From Streptomyces sp. HmicA12 (GTDB taxonomy: Bacteria; Actinomycetota; Actinomycetes; Streptomycetales; Streptomycetaceae), in assembly GCF_000373565.1 (NCBI RefSeq), contig NZ_KB891798.1, positions 496,206 through 560,205 on the forward strand: DNA of 64,000 nucleotides, in the 5' to 3' direction. Shown here in pieces: positions 31,105 to 39,099 of the stretch (position 1 is its first letter; the number at the start of each line of letters is the position of its first letter). Position numbers and translations under genes: made by a program. Under the pieces are notes generated by a model. The model saw only the letters and a list, made by a program, of their open reading frames with translations. It was not told the origin of the DNA and ran no database searches.

Positions 31105-31476
31105 TCAGGCGGGGACGAAGATGTGCTGTGGTGACGCGTCCAGGATGAACCCGTTGTCGAAGTGGACCCGTACCGTCACCTGGGAGCCCTGTTCGTGGAA
31201 TGCGGTCCAGGCCGGTTCCAGCTCGGCGATCTTCTGCTCGAGCTGTTTCTTGCTTTCCGGGGGCATGGTGTCGCCGTAAGAGTCGAGCAGCGATGTGAGG
31301 CGTCCGTACTCGGCGACGTCGGGGGTCTCGTGTACGTGCTCGATGACCCGTTCCACGGTTCCTTCGGTGCCGGCGGCGAGGGAGAGGATCCCGATGACCG
31401 TTCCGGCTGCCTCGATCGGGTCGCTCAGGCGGAGGTCGTCGGCCAGCTTGACCCGCTGGCCTTCCTGCAGACTCAT
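31105..31476 (-). CDS. small soluble protein, unknown function
   Basis: 123 residues: an SH3-like opening (MSLQEGQRVKLADDLRL and GTVIGILSLAAGTEGTVERVIEH), a helical middle (RLTSLLDSYGDTMPPESKKQLEQKIAELEPAWTAFH) and a final beta pair (VTVRVHFDNGFILDASPQHIFVP). Convergent with the lipase. No name found for the family. Confidence 0.65.
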   Translation of the reverse strand: MSLQEGQRVKLADDLRLSDPIEAAGTVIGILSLAAGTEGTVERVIEHVHETPDVAEYGRLTSLLDSYGDTMPPESKKQLEQKIAELEPAWTAFHEQGSQVTVRVHFDNGFILDASPQHIFVPA

Positions 31477-31679
31477 CGTCTCTCCCTGTCTGTCCTGCGG
31501 TGAGGTTCTTCCCCGTCCCATGATCGCGCTCGTCACCCAACACCGTGACACCGCCCGGCGACTGAACGGCAGGACCCGCGTCTGCTGGTGAGCCCTGATC
31601 GCCCGTTTGGACAGGGGCGGATGTTGTCTGGCAGCGTCGGTTGTCCGATCCCCGTTGACACCGGAAGGCGGTGCGGAAG

Positions 31680-31895
31680 ATGACCGAGGTGAGCACGCGC
31701 AGTGTTCGGGACGCTGCTGTTGCCACACGGCTGCGCAGGACGACGGCTCTCGATGTGCCGGAGGAGTTCGAGACGTGGTCGGTCTCCGACCTGGCGGACT
31801 GGCTCCACGACACGGAGGACGACCCGCAGGTGTCCGACGAGGACTTCTACCAGGCACGCAAGGCCGTGCAGATGCTGGGAGTCGAGGACGTCTGA
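31680..31895 (+). CDS. small acidic protein, unknown function
   Basis: 71 residues from ATG 31680 (GTG 31671 also possible). Helix-rich and acidic: VPEEFETWSVSDLADWLHDTEDDPQVSDEDFYQARKAVQML. It looks like a genuine small protein by codon use, but no family was recognised. Confidence 0.5.
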   Translation: MTEVSTRSVRDAAVATRLRRTTALDVPEEFETWSVSDLADWLHDTEDDPQVSDEDFYQARKAVQMLGVEDV

Positions 31896-32109
31896 CCGGT
31901 CGGCGGCGTCCGCGCGAGGCCGCCGCACTGCCGCATCGGCGACGAAGGCGTAGAACCGGCAGGCACAGGTAATGGCGTCGACGTCGCCGATGGTGTCGGA
32001 CATGCCGACGGCGTACGGCATGGTGCCGACCGGCGTCCCGTCCCGGTCTGCGCCGTGGAGTGAGACGAGCTGCGCAGGTCCAGCAGCGGTGCGCGGTCAG
32101 CTCTCGCCG

Positions 32110-32748
32110 TTACGGTCCAGCGCGGGGCAGGAGAGGAGTGGCCCAGTCGGGGGCCCACCGCCACGCGGCCCATCCGGCGGCCTCCGCGAGGATGCCGGAG
32201 CGTGCCTCGATCATCGCCACGACCTCGTCGCGGGCGGCCTTCACCGCCAGGTGCTCCGCGTCGGTGATGACACCGAGCCGTCGCGCGTGGGCGTACTCGT
32301 CCTCGTCCTTCCACGAGAACGCGGTCAGGTCCGGCTCGACAACCAGGTCCACCGCCAGGTCGAAGGTGTCGAACCCGTCCGGCCGACGACGCGCGGGCCG
32401 TTCGAAGTTGATGTACCAGTTGCGCAGTCCGTCCGCGGTGTAGAAGGCGTTGACGCTGTACCAGGCGCCGGCCGGCTTCCACAGCAGCAGTTCGGTCTCC
32501 TGCCGGCGCGCGTCCGACAGTTCCCAACTCCCGGCCGCCAGCGCGTCGAAGGCCGCCAGACGCGCCGACCGGTCGGTGCCCGCGGCTGCGTAGGGGGACG
32601 GCAGGCGAGCCTGGGCTCCGGGCGCGCACGCTGTCACCAGGACCTCGCCGGTGTCGGACAGCACGCGCAGGGCGTGCTCGCTCCAGACCTGCCCGTCCCG
32701 ATACACATCACGGCGCACCACGGTGGCCGCCTCGTCGAACCTCTGCAT
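32110..32748 (-). CDS. DUF402 (FomD-like) protein
   Basis: 212 residues, ATG 32748 behind GGGAGG. Matches the DUF402 barrel: VVRRDVYRDGQVWSEHALRVLSDTGEVLVTACAPG, then WYSVNAFYTADGLRNWYINFERPARRRPDGFDTFDLAVDLVVEPDLTAFSWKDEDEYAHA with the conserved D/E metal-binding cluster. Members are metal-dependent phosphoesterases acting on nucleoside diphosphates or cytidylyl-phosphonates (FomD). It follows the small ORF 32773-33072 by 24 nt on the same strand. Confidence 0.85.
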   Translation of the reverse strand: MQRFDEAATVVRRDVYRDGQVWSEHALRVLSDTGEVLVTACAPGAQARLPSPYAAAGTDRSARLAAFDALAAGSWELSDARRQETELLLWKPAGAWYSVNAFYTADGLRNWYINFERPARRRPDGFDTFDLAVDLVVEPDLTAFSWKDEDEYAHARRLGVITDAEHLAVKAARDEVVAMIEARSGILAEAAGWAAWRWAPDWATPLLPRAGP

Positions 32749-32772
32749 CGTGCCTCCCGCCTTTCCCGGAAC

Positions 32773-33072
32773 CTACCCAGGCCGGCATCCGGTACCGGCG
32801 GTGAACGTCACCCACTCGCTCCGGCCGGGGTGCCGACCAGCGCGGAGCTTGTTGGCCCCGCCCTTGACTGCATGGAGAAGGCGGGCGCGGTACCCCTCTG
32901 TACCCGACCGGGGTACCGCGCCTTCGTCGCGTGCGGCCAGGAGGCGCCGTGCGATCGGGACGCGTCCCGGCTGGACGGCCCGCACATGCCGGTTCAGGGC
33001 CGCCGCATGGATACCGGTGGACGCCTCGCTGATCGCGGCCTGCGCCTCGAAGGGATCCGCGCAGGATGACAT
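32773..33072 (-). CDS. small hypothetical protein upstream of DUF402 gene
   Basis: 99 residues from ATG 33072. Third codon positions are almost all G/C and the sequence is protein-like (ADPFEAQAAISEASTGIHAAALNRHVRAV, then a basic C-terminal half), so it is probably real. It ends 24 nt before the DUF402 start, suggesting an operon. A perfect 13-bp inverted repeat (32884-32922) lies inside it. No clear Shine-Dalgarno and no family recognised. Confidence 0.4.
   Translation of the reverse strand: MSSCADPFEAQAAISEASTGIHAAALNRHVRAVQPGRVPIARRLLAARDEGAVPRSGTEGYRARLLHAVKGGANKLRAGRHPGRSEWVTFTAGTGCRPG
32884..32922. repeat. perfect 13-bp inverted repeat
   Basis: GGCGCGGTACCCC (32884-32896) and GGGGTACCGCGCC (32910-32922) are perfect complements around a 13-nt loop. 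The hairpin is as strong as the window's terminators, yet it lies inside an ORF and in no intergenic gap. Confidence 0.8.
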
Positions 33073-33192
33073 CGATGGGCGTGGCCGGAGTCGAGTTGGC
33101 GACGGCGCTCTACACTCGGCACGACGAGGCGGGACCAGTCGTGCCCAGGACACCTAGGCCGGTGTCCCTTTCGTGAGCGTCCAGGGAGCAGT

Positions 33193-34143
33193 GTGCCGCC
33201 GTCCTTCGTCCACCAGATCACCAAGTACGACCCCGCCGATCGTGACGAGCGCGGCCGCTACGCCGGCTCCGAGGACACGGTGAGCGATCACGGGCCGGTC
33301 GAAGCGGCGTACTTGGAGGCGATCGCCGCGTTCGCGCGGGCCTCGGGCATCGACCGGTTGGAGATCCGCGAGCCCGAGGTCACGGGATTCGCCGCCTTCG
33401 GCCTGGAGCCGCCGGTCGAAGGGCACGGCCTGGCCGGGCTCTTCCCGCCCGACCTCACCGGCTATCACGACGGCGCCGAAGTCTCCCTGCCCATCGCCCT
33501 GGAGCTGGTGAGGGCCATGCTCCGCGACGCCGGCGCCTGGTGCCGACTGGAGGTGGGCGACCGGTTCACGGTGCACGTGGGATGGGACCAGTACGTGTAC
33601 GTGGGCAGTGACCGGCCCTGCGGCGACGCGGTGGCCCGCACCCACGAACTCGGCCTCTTCGCCCAGCCGTTGACCGCCTCTCCCTACGCGGCGGAGTCCG
33701 ACGAAGCGGACGACAAGCCGGCCGCCGACGAGCACTTCTGGGCGCGCGTGCGCACGGAACTGGGCAGCCGGGAGACCCTCCTGTTGCAGGAGTCGTATCT
33801 CCGCAACGCCGCGCGCTGGCACCGCCTCGCGAAGGGCAACCTCGACACGGTACGCACCGGCCTCGGCCCGCGCGCCCTGCTGACGGTCTGGCCCGACCTG
33901 AGTCCCGACGTCGACGCGGTCCTCGCCGCGCTGCGCGAGGACACGTCCGCGGAGTTCGTCTGGCAGACGCCCGACGGGACGATCCGGCACATCGTCATCG
34001 ACGACGACGAGTACGAGCAGCTCGCCGCGCTGGTGGCCGACGCCACGGCGGCCCGCGTCCTTCCCCTCGCGGCCGACGATCGCCATCCGCTGCTCCGTGC
34101 CGTCCTGCCCGACAGCGACGGGGTGCTGCGCGCCCGCTGGTGA
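33193..34143 (+). CDS. conserved hypothetical protein
   Basis: 316 residues from GTG 33193 (MPPSFVHQITKYDPADRDERG). Soluble, acidic, two-part: an N-terminal part with WDQYVYVGSDRPC and a C-terminal part with LLLQESYLRNAARWHRLAKGNLDTVR and HIVIDDDEYEQLAALV. Seems to be a conserved streptomycete protein, sometimes annotated as RNA-binding, but I see no recognisable RNA-binding motif. It is convergent with the LysR gene (4 nt gap). Confidence 0.65.
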   Translation: MPPSFVHQITKYDPADRDERGRYAGSEDTVSDHGPVEAAYLEAIAAFARASGIDRLEIREPEVTGFAAFGLEPPVEGHGLAGLFPPDLTGYHDGAEVSLPIALELVRAMLRDAGAWCRLEVGDRFTVHVGWDQYVYVGSDRPCGDAVARTHELGLFAQPLTASPYAAESDEADDKPAADEHFWARVRTELGSRETLLLQESYLRNAARWHRLAKGNLDTVRTGLGPRALLTVWPDLSPDVDAVLAALREDTSAEFVWQTPDGTIRHIVIDDDEYEQLAALVADATAARVLPLAADDRHPLLRAVLPDSDGVLRARW

Positions 34144-34147
34144 CGCC

Positions 34148-35071
34148 TCAAAGGGCCGGCTCCGGCAGTTCGGCCGCGACGGCGCGGACGGAGTCCCGGA
34201 GCCAGCGTTGTCCCAGGTCGCCGTCGAGGCGGGGGTGCCAGGCCATCTCGTAGTGCAGCGGGCGGATCTCCTCGGGGGCGGGCACGATCCTGATCCCGGG
34301 ATCAGGACGCTCCTCCGTCAGCAGCCGTGACGGCATCGTGAGGATGAGCCGGGTGCCGAGGACGGAGCGTGCGGCCAGGGAGTGGTAGGGCACGGTCAGT
34401 CCGGCCCGGCGGCGCGTGCCGAGGTCGTCCAGGCGCCGCTCGATCGCGGTCTGGCGCTCTCCGATGGTGCCGACGATCACGTGGGTGGCGTCCAGGTACT
34501 CGTCCAGGGCGATGCCGGGGCGCTCGGCCAGCGGATGATCCGCGGAGAGCACGCACACGAACCGGTCGTCGAAGAGGTGCTCGGTGCGCAGCGCGGTGAC
34601 CTGCTCGGACCTGGCGTAGAACATCAGGTCCACGATTCCCCGGTCGAGGTCGTCATGGATGGCGTCGTGCCAGGTGCGGAAGTGGAGGGTGGAGCGCGGC
34701 GACTCCCGGAAGACGCGCTGGAACACCGCGGGGGCGAGCACCCGGGAGTAGTCGGTCCCGGCCACCCGGAAGGACTCGGCGGCCGTGGCCGGGTCGAACT
34801 CCTCCGGCGCGAACAGGCTCTCGAGGCGTGGCACGACCGCCCGCAGCTGGCGCTGGACGCGTTCGGCCCGCGGGGTGAGCCGGTAACCACTCGGCGTGCG
34901 CACGAGGAGTTCGTCACCGAGGGTGTCCCGCAGGCGCTGCAGCGCCCGGCTCATCGCGGGCTGGCTCATCCCGGCGACCTCGGCGGCGCGTGAGACGTGC
35001 CGCTCCTCCAGCAGAGCGGCCAGCGGGGCCAGCAGATTGAGGTCGACCCGTTCGATATGCGCCATACGCAT
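34148..35071 (-). CDS. LysR-family transcriptional regulator
   Basis: 307 residues (305 if ATG 35065 is used). N-terminal HTH: LNLLAPLAALLEERHVSRAAEVAGMSQPAMSRALQRLRDTLGDELLVRT, of the NodD/PcpR-like subgroup. It diverges from the SDR-esterase-oxidoreductase operon starting at 35230. The AT-rich dyad at 35068-35091 lies at its start. It probably controls that operon; the inducer is unknown. Confidence 0.9.
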   Translation of the reverse strand: MRMAHIERVDLNLLAPLAALLEERHVSRAAEVAGMSQPAMSRALQRLRDTLGDELLVRTPSGYRLTPRAERVQRQLRAVVPRLESLFAPEEFDPATAAESFRVAGTDYSRVLAPAVFQRVFRESPRSTLHFRTWHDAIHDDLDRGIVDLMFYARSEQVTALRTEHLFDDRFVCVLSADHPLAERPGIALDEYLDATHVIVGTIGERQTAIERRLDDLGTRRRAGLTVPYHSLAARSVLGTRLILTMPSRLLTEERPDPGIRIVPAPEEIRPLHYEMAWHPRLDGDLGQRWLRDSVRAVAAELPEPAL

Positions 35072-35091
35072 AAGCTACATAAAAGCTATGC
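35068..35091. promoter_or_regulatory. AT-rich dyad/direct repeat at LysR start
   Basis: GCATA (35068-35072) and TATGC (35087-35091) form inverted arms. On the minus strand TAGCTT occurs twice, 11 nt apart, between them. This is the only markedly AT-rich segment between the LysR gene and the SDR operon. Confidence 0.5.
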
Positions 35092-35229
35092 ATTGGACAA
35101 ATAGTTGGGTGCGGCGGAAGGTTGAGTCCATCGGCGGGCGGACGGCCCGCGAAAGTCCCCGACTCCCTCAGCGCGGACCTTCATCTATGCAGGCGTTCAC
35201 CCGGAACGGGCGCCGGAACAGGAGCGGTC

Positions 35230-35991
35230 ATGAACGGTGTGGTGGATCAGAACGCATCGGATCGGCCCAGGGCGGCCGTGGTCACCGGTGGCTCGGGCGG
35301 TATCGGCGGCGCGGTCGCGCACCGGCTGGCCGCCGAGGGCATGGCCGTTGTCGTCCACTACGCGGGCGGGGCGGCCAAGGCCGAGGCGGTGGTCGAGTCG
35401 GTGACCGCGGCCGGCGGCACGGCAGTGGCCCTGCCCGGTGACGTCGCCGAACCGGCCGAGATGACCCGCCTCTTCGACGCCGCGGAGGAACGCTTCGGCG
35501 GTATCGATGTGGTCGCCAACACCGCCGGGATCATGCTCCTCGCCCCGCTCGCCGAGATGGACCTCGACACCTTCGACCGGATGCACCGGGTCAACGTCCG
35601 CGGCACCTTCGTCGTCTCTCAGCTCGCCGCCCGCAGGCTCCGCCCCGGCGGAGCGCTGATCAACTTCTCCACCTCGGTCACCCGCCTCCAGCAGCCGAAC
35701 TACGGCGGATACGCGGCGACCAAGGGCGCCGTCGAGGCCATGACCCTCATCCTCGCCCGCGAACTGCGCGGCAAGGACGTCACCGTGAACGCCGTGGCAC
35801 CCGGCCCGACCGCGACGCCGCTGTTCCTCGAGGGCAAGAGCGAGGAACTGGTCGCCCGCATCGCGTCCGCCGCACCTCTTGAGCGGCTCGGCACCCCCGA
35901 GGACATCGCCGAGGCCGTCGCCTTCCTCGCCGGACCCGGCGGCCGCTGGATCAACGGGCAGGTGCTCTTCGCCAACGGCGGCATCGCCTGA
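35230..35991 (+). CDS. SDR-family oxidoreductase
   Basis: 253 residues, ATG 35230 with GGAG 9 nt upstream. Classical SDR: AAVVTGGSGGIGGAVAHRLA (NADP-type loop), NTAG, catalytic S in INFSTSVTR, the Y..TK motif in YGGYAATKGAVEAM, and GPTATPLF. First gene of an operon with an HSL-type esterase and a quinone oxidoreductase, controlled by the divergent LysR. Confidence 0.9.
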   Translation: MNGVVDQNASDRPRAAVVTGGSGGIGGAVAHRLAAEGMAVVVHYAGGAAKAEAVVESVTAAGGTAVALPGDVAEPAEMTRLFDAAEERFGGIDVVANTAGIMLLAPLAEMDLDTFDRMHRVNVRGTFVVSQLAARRLRPGGALINFSTSVTRLQQPNYGGYAATKGAVEAMTLILARELRGKDVTVNAVAPGPTATPLFLEGKSEELVARIASAAPLERLGTPEDIAEAVAFLAGPGGRWINGQVLFANGGIA

Positions 35992-36039
35992 TCTCCCCGC
36001 ACCCGGGCAGAGCACGACCTCCCCGGTCGGAGAACCACC

Positions 36040-36100
36040 TTGTCCACCGTGCTCGTCATCGGCGCCGGCACCCGCATCGGCAACCGCACGCTCAAGGTCC
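36040..36100 (+). pseudogene. N-terminal fragment of a Rossmann-fold (SDR-like) gene
   Basis: From TTG 36040 the frame reads LSTVLVIGAGTRIGNRT, the typical opening of an SDR or other Rossmann protein, then collapses into unrelated sequence. Likely a relic left by a deletion between the SDR (ends 35991) and the esterase (starts 36202). Confidence 0.4.
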
Positions 36101-36201
36101 GGACTTCGTGCGGGGCATCGGCTTCGGGGATCTCCCGCAAGGCGCCCGGACCAAGGCCGCTCCGCACGTTCCGTCAAGTCCTCCCGTAAGGAAGCGATGT
36201 C

Positions 36202-37110
36202 ATGACCCGCCGTCAGCTGGACTCCGTATCCGACCTACTGCGCAACGCACCCCTGGACCTGGGCGGCGACGTCGAGAAGATGCGCCGCGTCTTCGACGAG
36301 ATGCTCGGCTCCGCGCCACTGCCCGACGACGTCCGCACCCGGGCCACCGAACTGGGCGGGGTTCCCGCCGTCGAGGTACTCGCAGGCCCCACCCGGCCGG
36401 GCGCCTCCACCGTGCTCTACTTCCACGGCGGCGCCTACGCGATGGGCTCCGCAGCCGCCAGCGTCGGTCTGGTCTCCGAGATCGCCCGGCGCACCGCGGC
36501 CACCACCCACTCCGCCGACTACCGGCTCGCCCCCGAGCACCCCTTCCCGGCCGCCGTGGACGATGCCCTCGCCGCCTACCGGGCACTGCTCGAACAGGGC
36601 ATACCGGCCGCCTCGATCGCGGTCGTCGGCGAGTCGGCCGGTGGCGGCCTCGCCCTCGCCCTGCTCCTCGCGATCAGGGACGCGGAACTGCCGCAGCCGT
36701 CGTGCGCGGCCGTTCTGTCGCCGTGGGCGGATCTCACCCAGTCCGGCTCCACCATGAGGACGCGCGCCGACGAGGATCCGGCGCTCACCCGCGAGGCACT
36801 GGAGACCCGGGCCGCCGACTACCTTGCCGACGCGGACCCGCGCACCCCGCTGGCCAGCCCTCTCCATGCAGATCTGCGCGGACTGCCGCCGCTGCTGATC
36901 CAGGTCGGTGGCCGGGAGATCCTGCTCGACGACGCCGTGCGCCTCGCCGCGCGGGCCGCCCACGCGGACGTCCCCGTCACGCTGCGGACCTTCCCCGGGG
37001 CACCGCACGTCTTCCAGGGCTTCGCCCCGGTCGTCGACGAGGCCGCGCGCGCCCTGGACCAGGTGGCCGCCTTCATCAACAGCCACGTAGATGCGGAGGG
37101 TTGGGCGTGA
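36202..37110 (+). CDS. HSL-family alpha/beta hydrolase (carboxylesterase)
   Basis: 302 residues. Hormone-sensitive-lipase type: oxyanion motif HGGAY (75-79), nucleophile S145 in GESAGG, acid near D243/D244 in GREILLDDA and H269 in GAPHVF. No signal peptide, so cytoplasmic. The stop overlaps the next gene's GTG by 4 nt. Hydrolyses short acyl esters; with the SDR and reductase it may process a ketone/ester metabolite. Confidence 0.92.
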   Translation: MTRRQLDSVSDLLRNAPLDLGGDVEKMRRVFDEMLGSAPLPDDVRTRATELGGVPAVEVLAGPTRPGASTVLYFHGGAYAMGSAAASVGLVSEIARRTAATTHSADYRLAPEHPFPAAVDDALAAYRALLEQGIPAASIAVVGESAGGGLALALLLAIRDAELPQPSCAAVLSPWADLTQSGSTMRTRADEDPALTREALETRAADYLADADPRTPLASPLHADLRGLPPLLIQVGGREILLDDAVRLAARAAHADVPVTLRTFPGAPHVFQGFAPVVDEAARALDQVAAFINSHVDAEGWA

Positions 37111-38033
37111 AGGCCGTACGTTTCCACCGCTACGGAGACATCGACGTGCTCGGTGTCGAGGAGGTCGAACCGCGCCCGCTGGGCCCGCGGGACGTCCTGG
37201 TCCGGGTACGCGCCGCCGGGATCAACCCGGGCGAGGCCAAGATTCGCACCGGGGCCCTGCACGAGCGCTTTCCAGCGGTTTTCCCGTCCGGGCAGGGCAG
37301 CGACCTCGCCGGTACGGTCACCGCGACCGGGGACGCGGTGACCGACTGGGCGCCTGGTGACGCGGTGCTCGGCTGGTCCTGGGAGCGGTCCAGCCACGCC
37401 GAGTACGTCGTCGTTCCCGAGGAGCAGCTCGTCCGAAAACCCGACGGGCTCCCGTGGCCCGTCGCCGGGGCCCTCTACGTAGCGGGCAGCACCGCATGGG
37501 CCGCCGTCGCCGCGGTCGCACCCCGGGCCGGCGAGACGGTCGTGGTCAGCGGCGCCACCGGCGGGGTCGGCAGCCTCGCCGTCCAACTCCTGCGCCTGCG
37601 CCGAGCCAACGTGGTAGCGGTCGCCTCGGCGCGGCACCGAAACTGGCTGGAGTCTCAGGGCGCGACCCTCGTCGCCTACGGGAACGGAGTCACCGAACGG
37701 CTCCGCCGGGCCATCGAGGGCGACGGCGCCGGCACGGCGGACGCCTTCCTCGACTTCCACGGCGGCGACTACCCCCGCACCGCGCTCTCCCTGGGAGTGC
37801 TGCCGCACCGCGTCAACACGCTTGACCACGATGCCGCCGACGCGCTCGGCACCCGCTCACACGGCAGCGCCGAAGGAACCGACCGGGCGGTGCTGGGCGA
37901 ATTGGCCGGGCTGGCGGCGGGCGGCCGGATCGAGGTGCCGGTCAGCCGGACCCATCCGCTGACCCAGGTCCGCGCGGCGTTCACCCACCTCGAACACGAT
38001 CACCCGCTGGGCAAGGTCGTCCTTCTCCCGTAG
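37107..38033 (+). CDS. zinc-less quinone oxidoreductase (MDR superfamily)
   Basis: 308 residues from GTG 37107. VKAVRFHRYGDIDVLGVEEVEPRPLGPRDVLVRVRAAGINPGEAKIR and GQGSDLAGTV are typical of the QOR branch. The NADPH motif is VVVSGATGGVGSLAVQLLR (about 140-158). No zinc-ligand cysteines, so an NADPH:quinone or enone reductase. Last gene of the LysR-controlled operon. Confidence 0.9.
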   Translation: MKAVRFHRYGDIDVLGVEEVEPRPLGPRDVLVRVRAAGINPGEAKIRTGALHERFPAVFPSGQGSDLAGTVTATGDAVTDWAPGDAVLGWSWERSSHAEYVVVPEEQLVRKPDGLPWPVAGALYVAGSTAWAAVAAVAPRAGETVVVSGATGGVGSLAVQLLRLRRANVVAVASARHRNWLESQGATLVAYGNGVTERLRRAIEGDGAGTADAFLDFHGGDYPRTALSLGVLPHRVNTLDHDAADALGTRSHGSAEGTDRAVLGELAGLAAGGRIEVPVSRTHPLTQVRAAFTHLEHDHPLGKVVLLP

Positions 38034-38332
38034 CAGGCAACCCTTCCGGCACCCGGTCTGCTCGTGCGGGGCGACCCATAAGGGGTCCACGTCGAGTTGC
38101 TGAGGGGACCGCTGGAAGGTGTGCTGAAGCTGACGCGGCGGATGCCGGAGTGGTGGTGGCGACCTGGGTGACGCCGCCATCGAACCGGCTGTGCATGAGG
38201 GTTCCTCGCATGGTGAAGCCGGTGGGCCTGCCGGGCAGGTGCGGGGCTGCGCCCGGTCCGCTCAGGAGGTGACCGCGTCGGTCACGGTGAGCTTGACGTG
38301 CAGCCCGTCCCATGGGCTCCTCGGTGGATCTC
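38034..38332. other. 299-bp intergenic region, no gene recognised
   Basis: Between the quinone oxidoreductase stop and the end of the minus-strand HicB-like gene. Several short frames occur but none looks coding, and no strong hairpin is seen. Confidence 0.4.
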
Positions 38333-38647
38333 CTAGCGGTATTCACCGCGCCGGTGCCGGGCCCGTACGACTCCCACGTCCAGGAGCGGCTCGCTGCCGG
38401 CGATGATCGCCGCCTGATGCTCGTCGAGCGCGGCGCGAGCCGCCTGGTCACCGCCGCGCAGGTGCACGATCACCTCGGTACGGGGCTCGTCGAGGACGAG
38501 GGCCAAGTGGTCGGCGGCGCAGCGACGGGCCTCCTCCACCGTGCGTCCGGCGACGTGCCCGAGCGCGTCCGGGAGCCCCTCTATCTCGACCTGCCACAAG
38601 TCACGGGCGTGGCGGGAGCGGGTGAGGACGGCGTCATGTCTCGGCAT
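38333..38647 (-). CDS. HicB-like small protein
   Basis: 104 residues from ATG 38647. ARDLWQVEIEGLPDALGHVAGRTVEEARRCAADHLALVLDEPRTEVIVHL has the beta-beta-alpha pattern of HicB-type antitoxin domains. The last 45 residues are helical and basic. No HicA-like partner (short dsRBD-type toxin) is seen next to it. It could be an orphan antitoxin or regulator. Confidence 0.5.
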   Translation of the reverse strand: MPRHDAVLTRSRHARDLWQVEIEGLPDALGHVAGRTVEEARRCAADHLALVLDEPRTEVIVHLRGGDQAARAALDEHQAAIIAGSEPLLDVGVVRARHRRGEYR

Positions 38648-39099
38648 GGTGGGGGCTCCTTCACGGAATCGGTACCCAGAGCCGAAAGAGTGCCCCGGAT
38701 GTGGAGGATCAGACGCCGCTTCGTGAACATGTCCACGCCCCGCGCGTGCGCCGTGGCTGAATTCGGCTGCTTCGCTGCCCGGGGGTGAGGTCCAGGGTGC
38801 AGTAGGCGCACGATCCGCAGCCGCCGCTGGGCCCTGGGCCGAGCGGCCCTTCGCTGTGGTGTCCCGGCGGGCGCCGCCGCCGCGCGGCCGACCCTCGGCG
38901 GTGGCTCTACGGGTTGGCGGAGTTGATGCGCTCGACCTTCGGCGCAGTTCACCTTTCGGAGCAGAGGGAGCAGAGAACGAGCGTGCGCCCCGAACGGCGC
39001 GGTGTGTGCCGGGATGCGGCGCTGTCCGCACTGCGCGGTGCCCGCCGGCGGGTCGGGCACCGCAGAAGCGACGCGCGACCCAGGCGGGCGGACCCGGTA
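38648..39099. other. 452-bp region without a recognised gene
   Basis: High-GC sequence with several overlapping short frames on both strands and no homology that I recognise. A minus-strand frame near 38650-38740 (MFTKRRLILHIRGTLSALGTD) precedes the HicB-like gene but is too short to support. Nothing else seen. Confidence 0.4.

Noticed and set aside
31896-32106. Minus-strand frame GTPVGTMPYAVGMSDTIGDVDAITC considered as a small gene
   Set aside because: Protein-like in part but short, without start or ribosome-binding site, and no family recognised.
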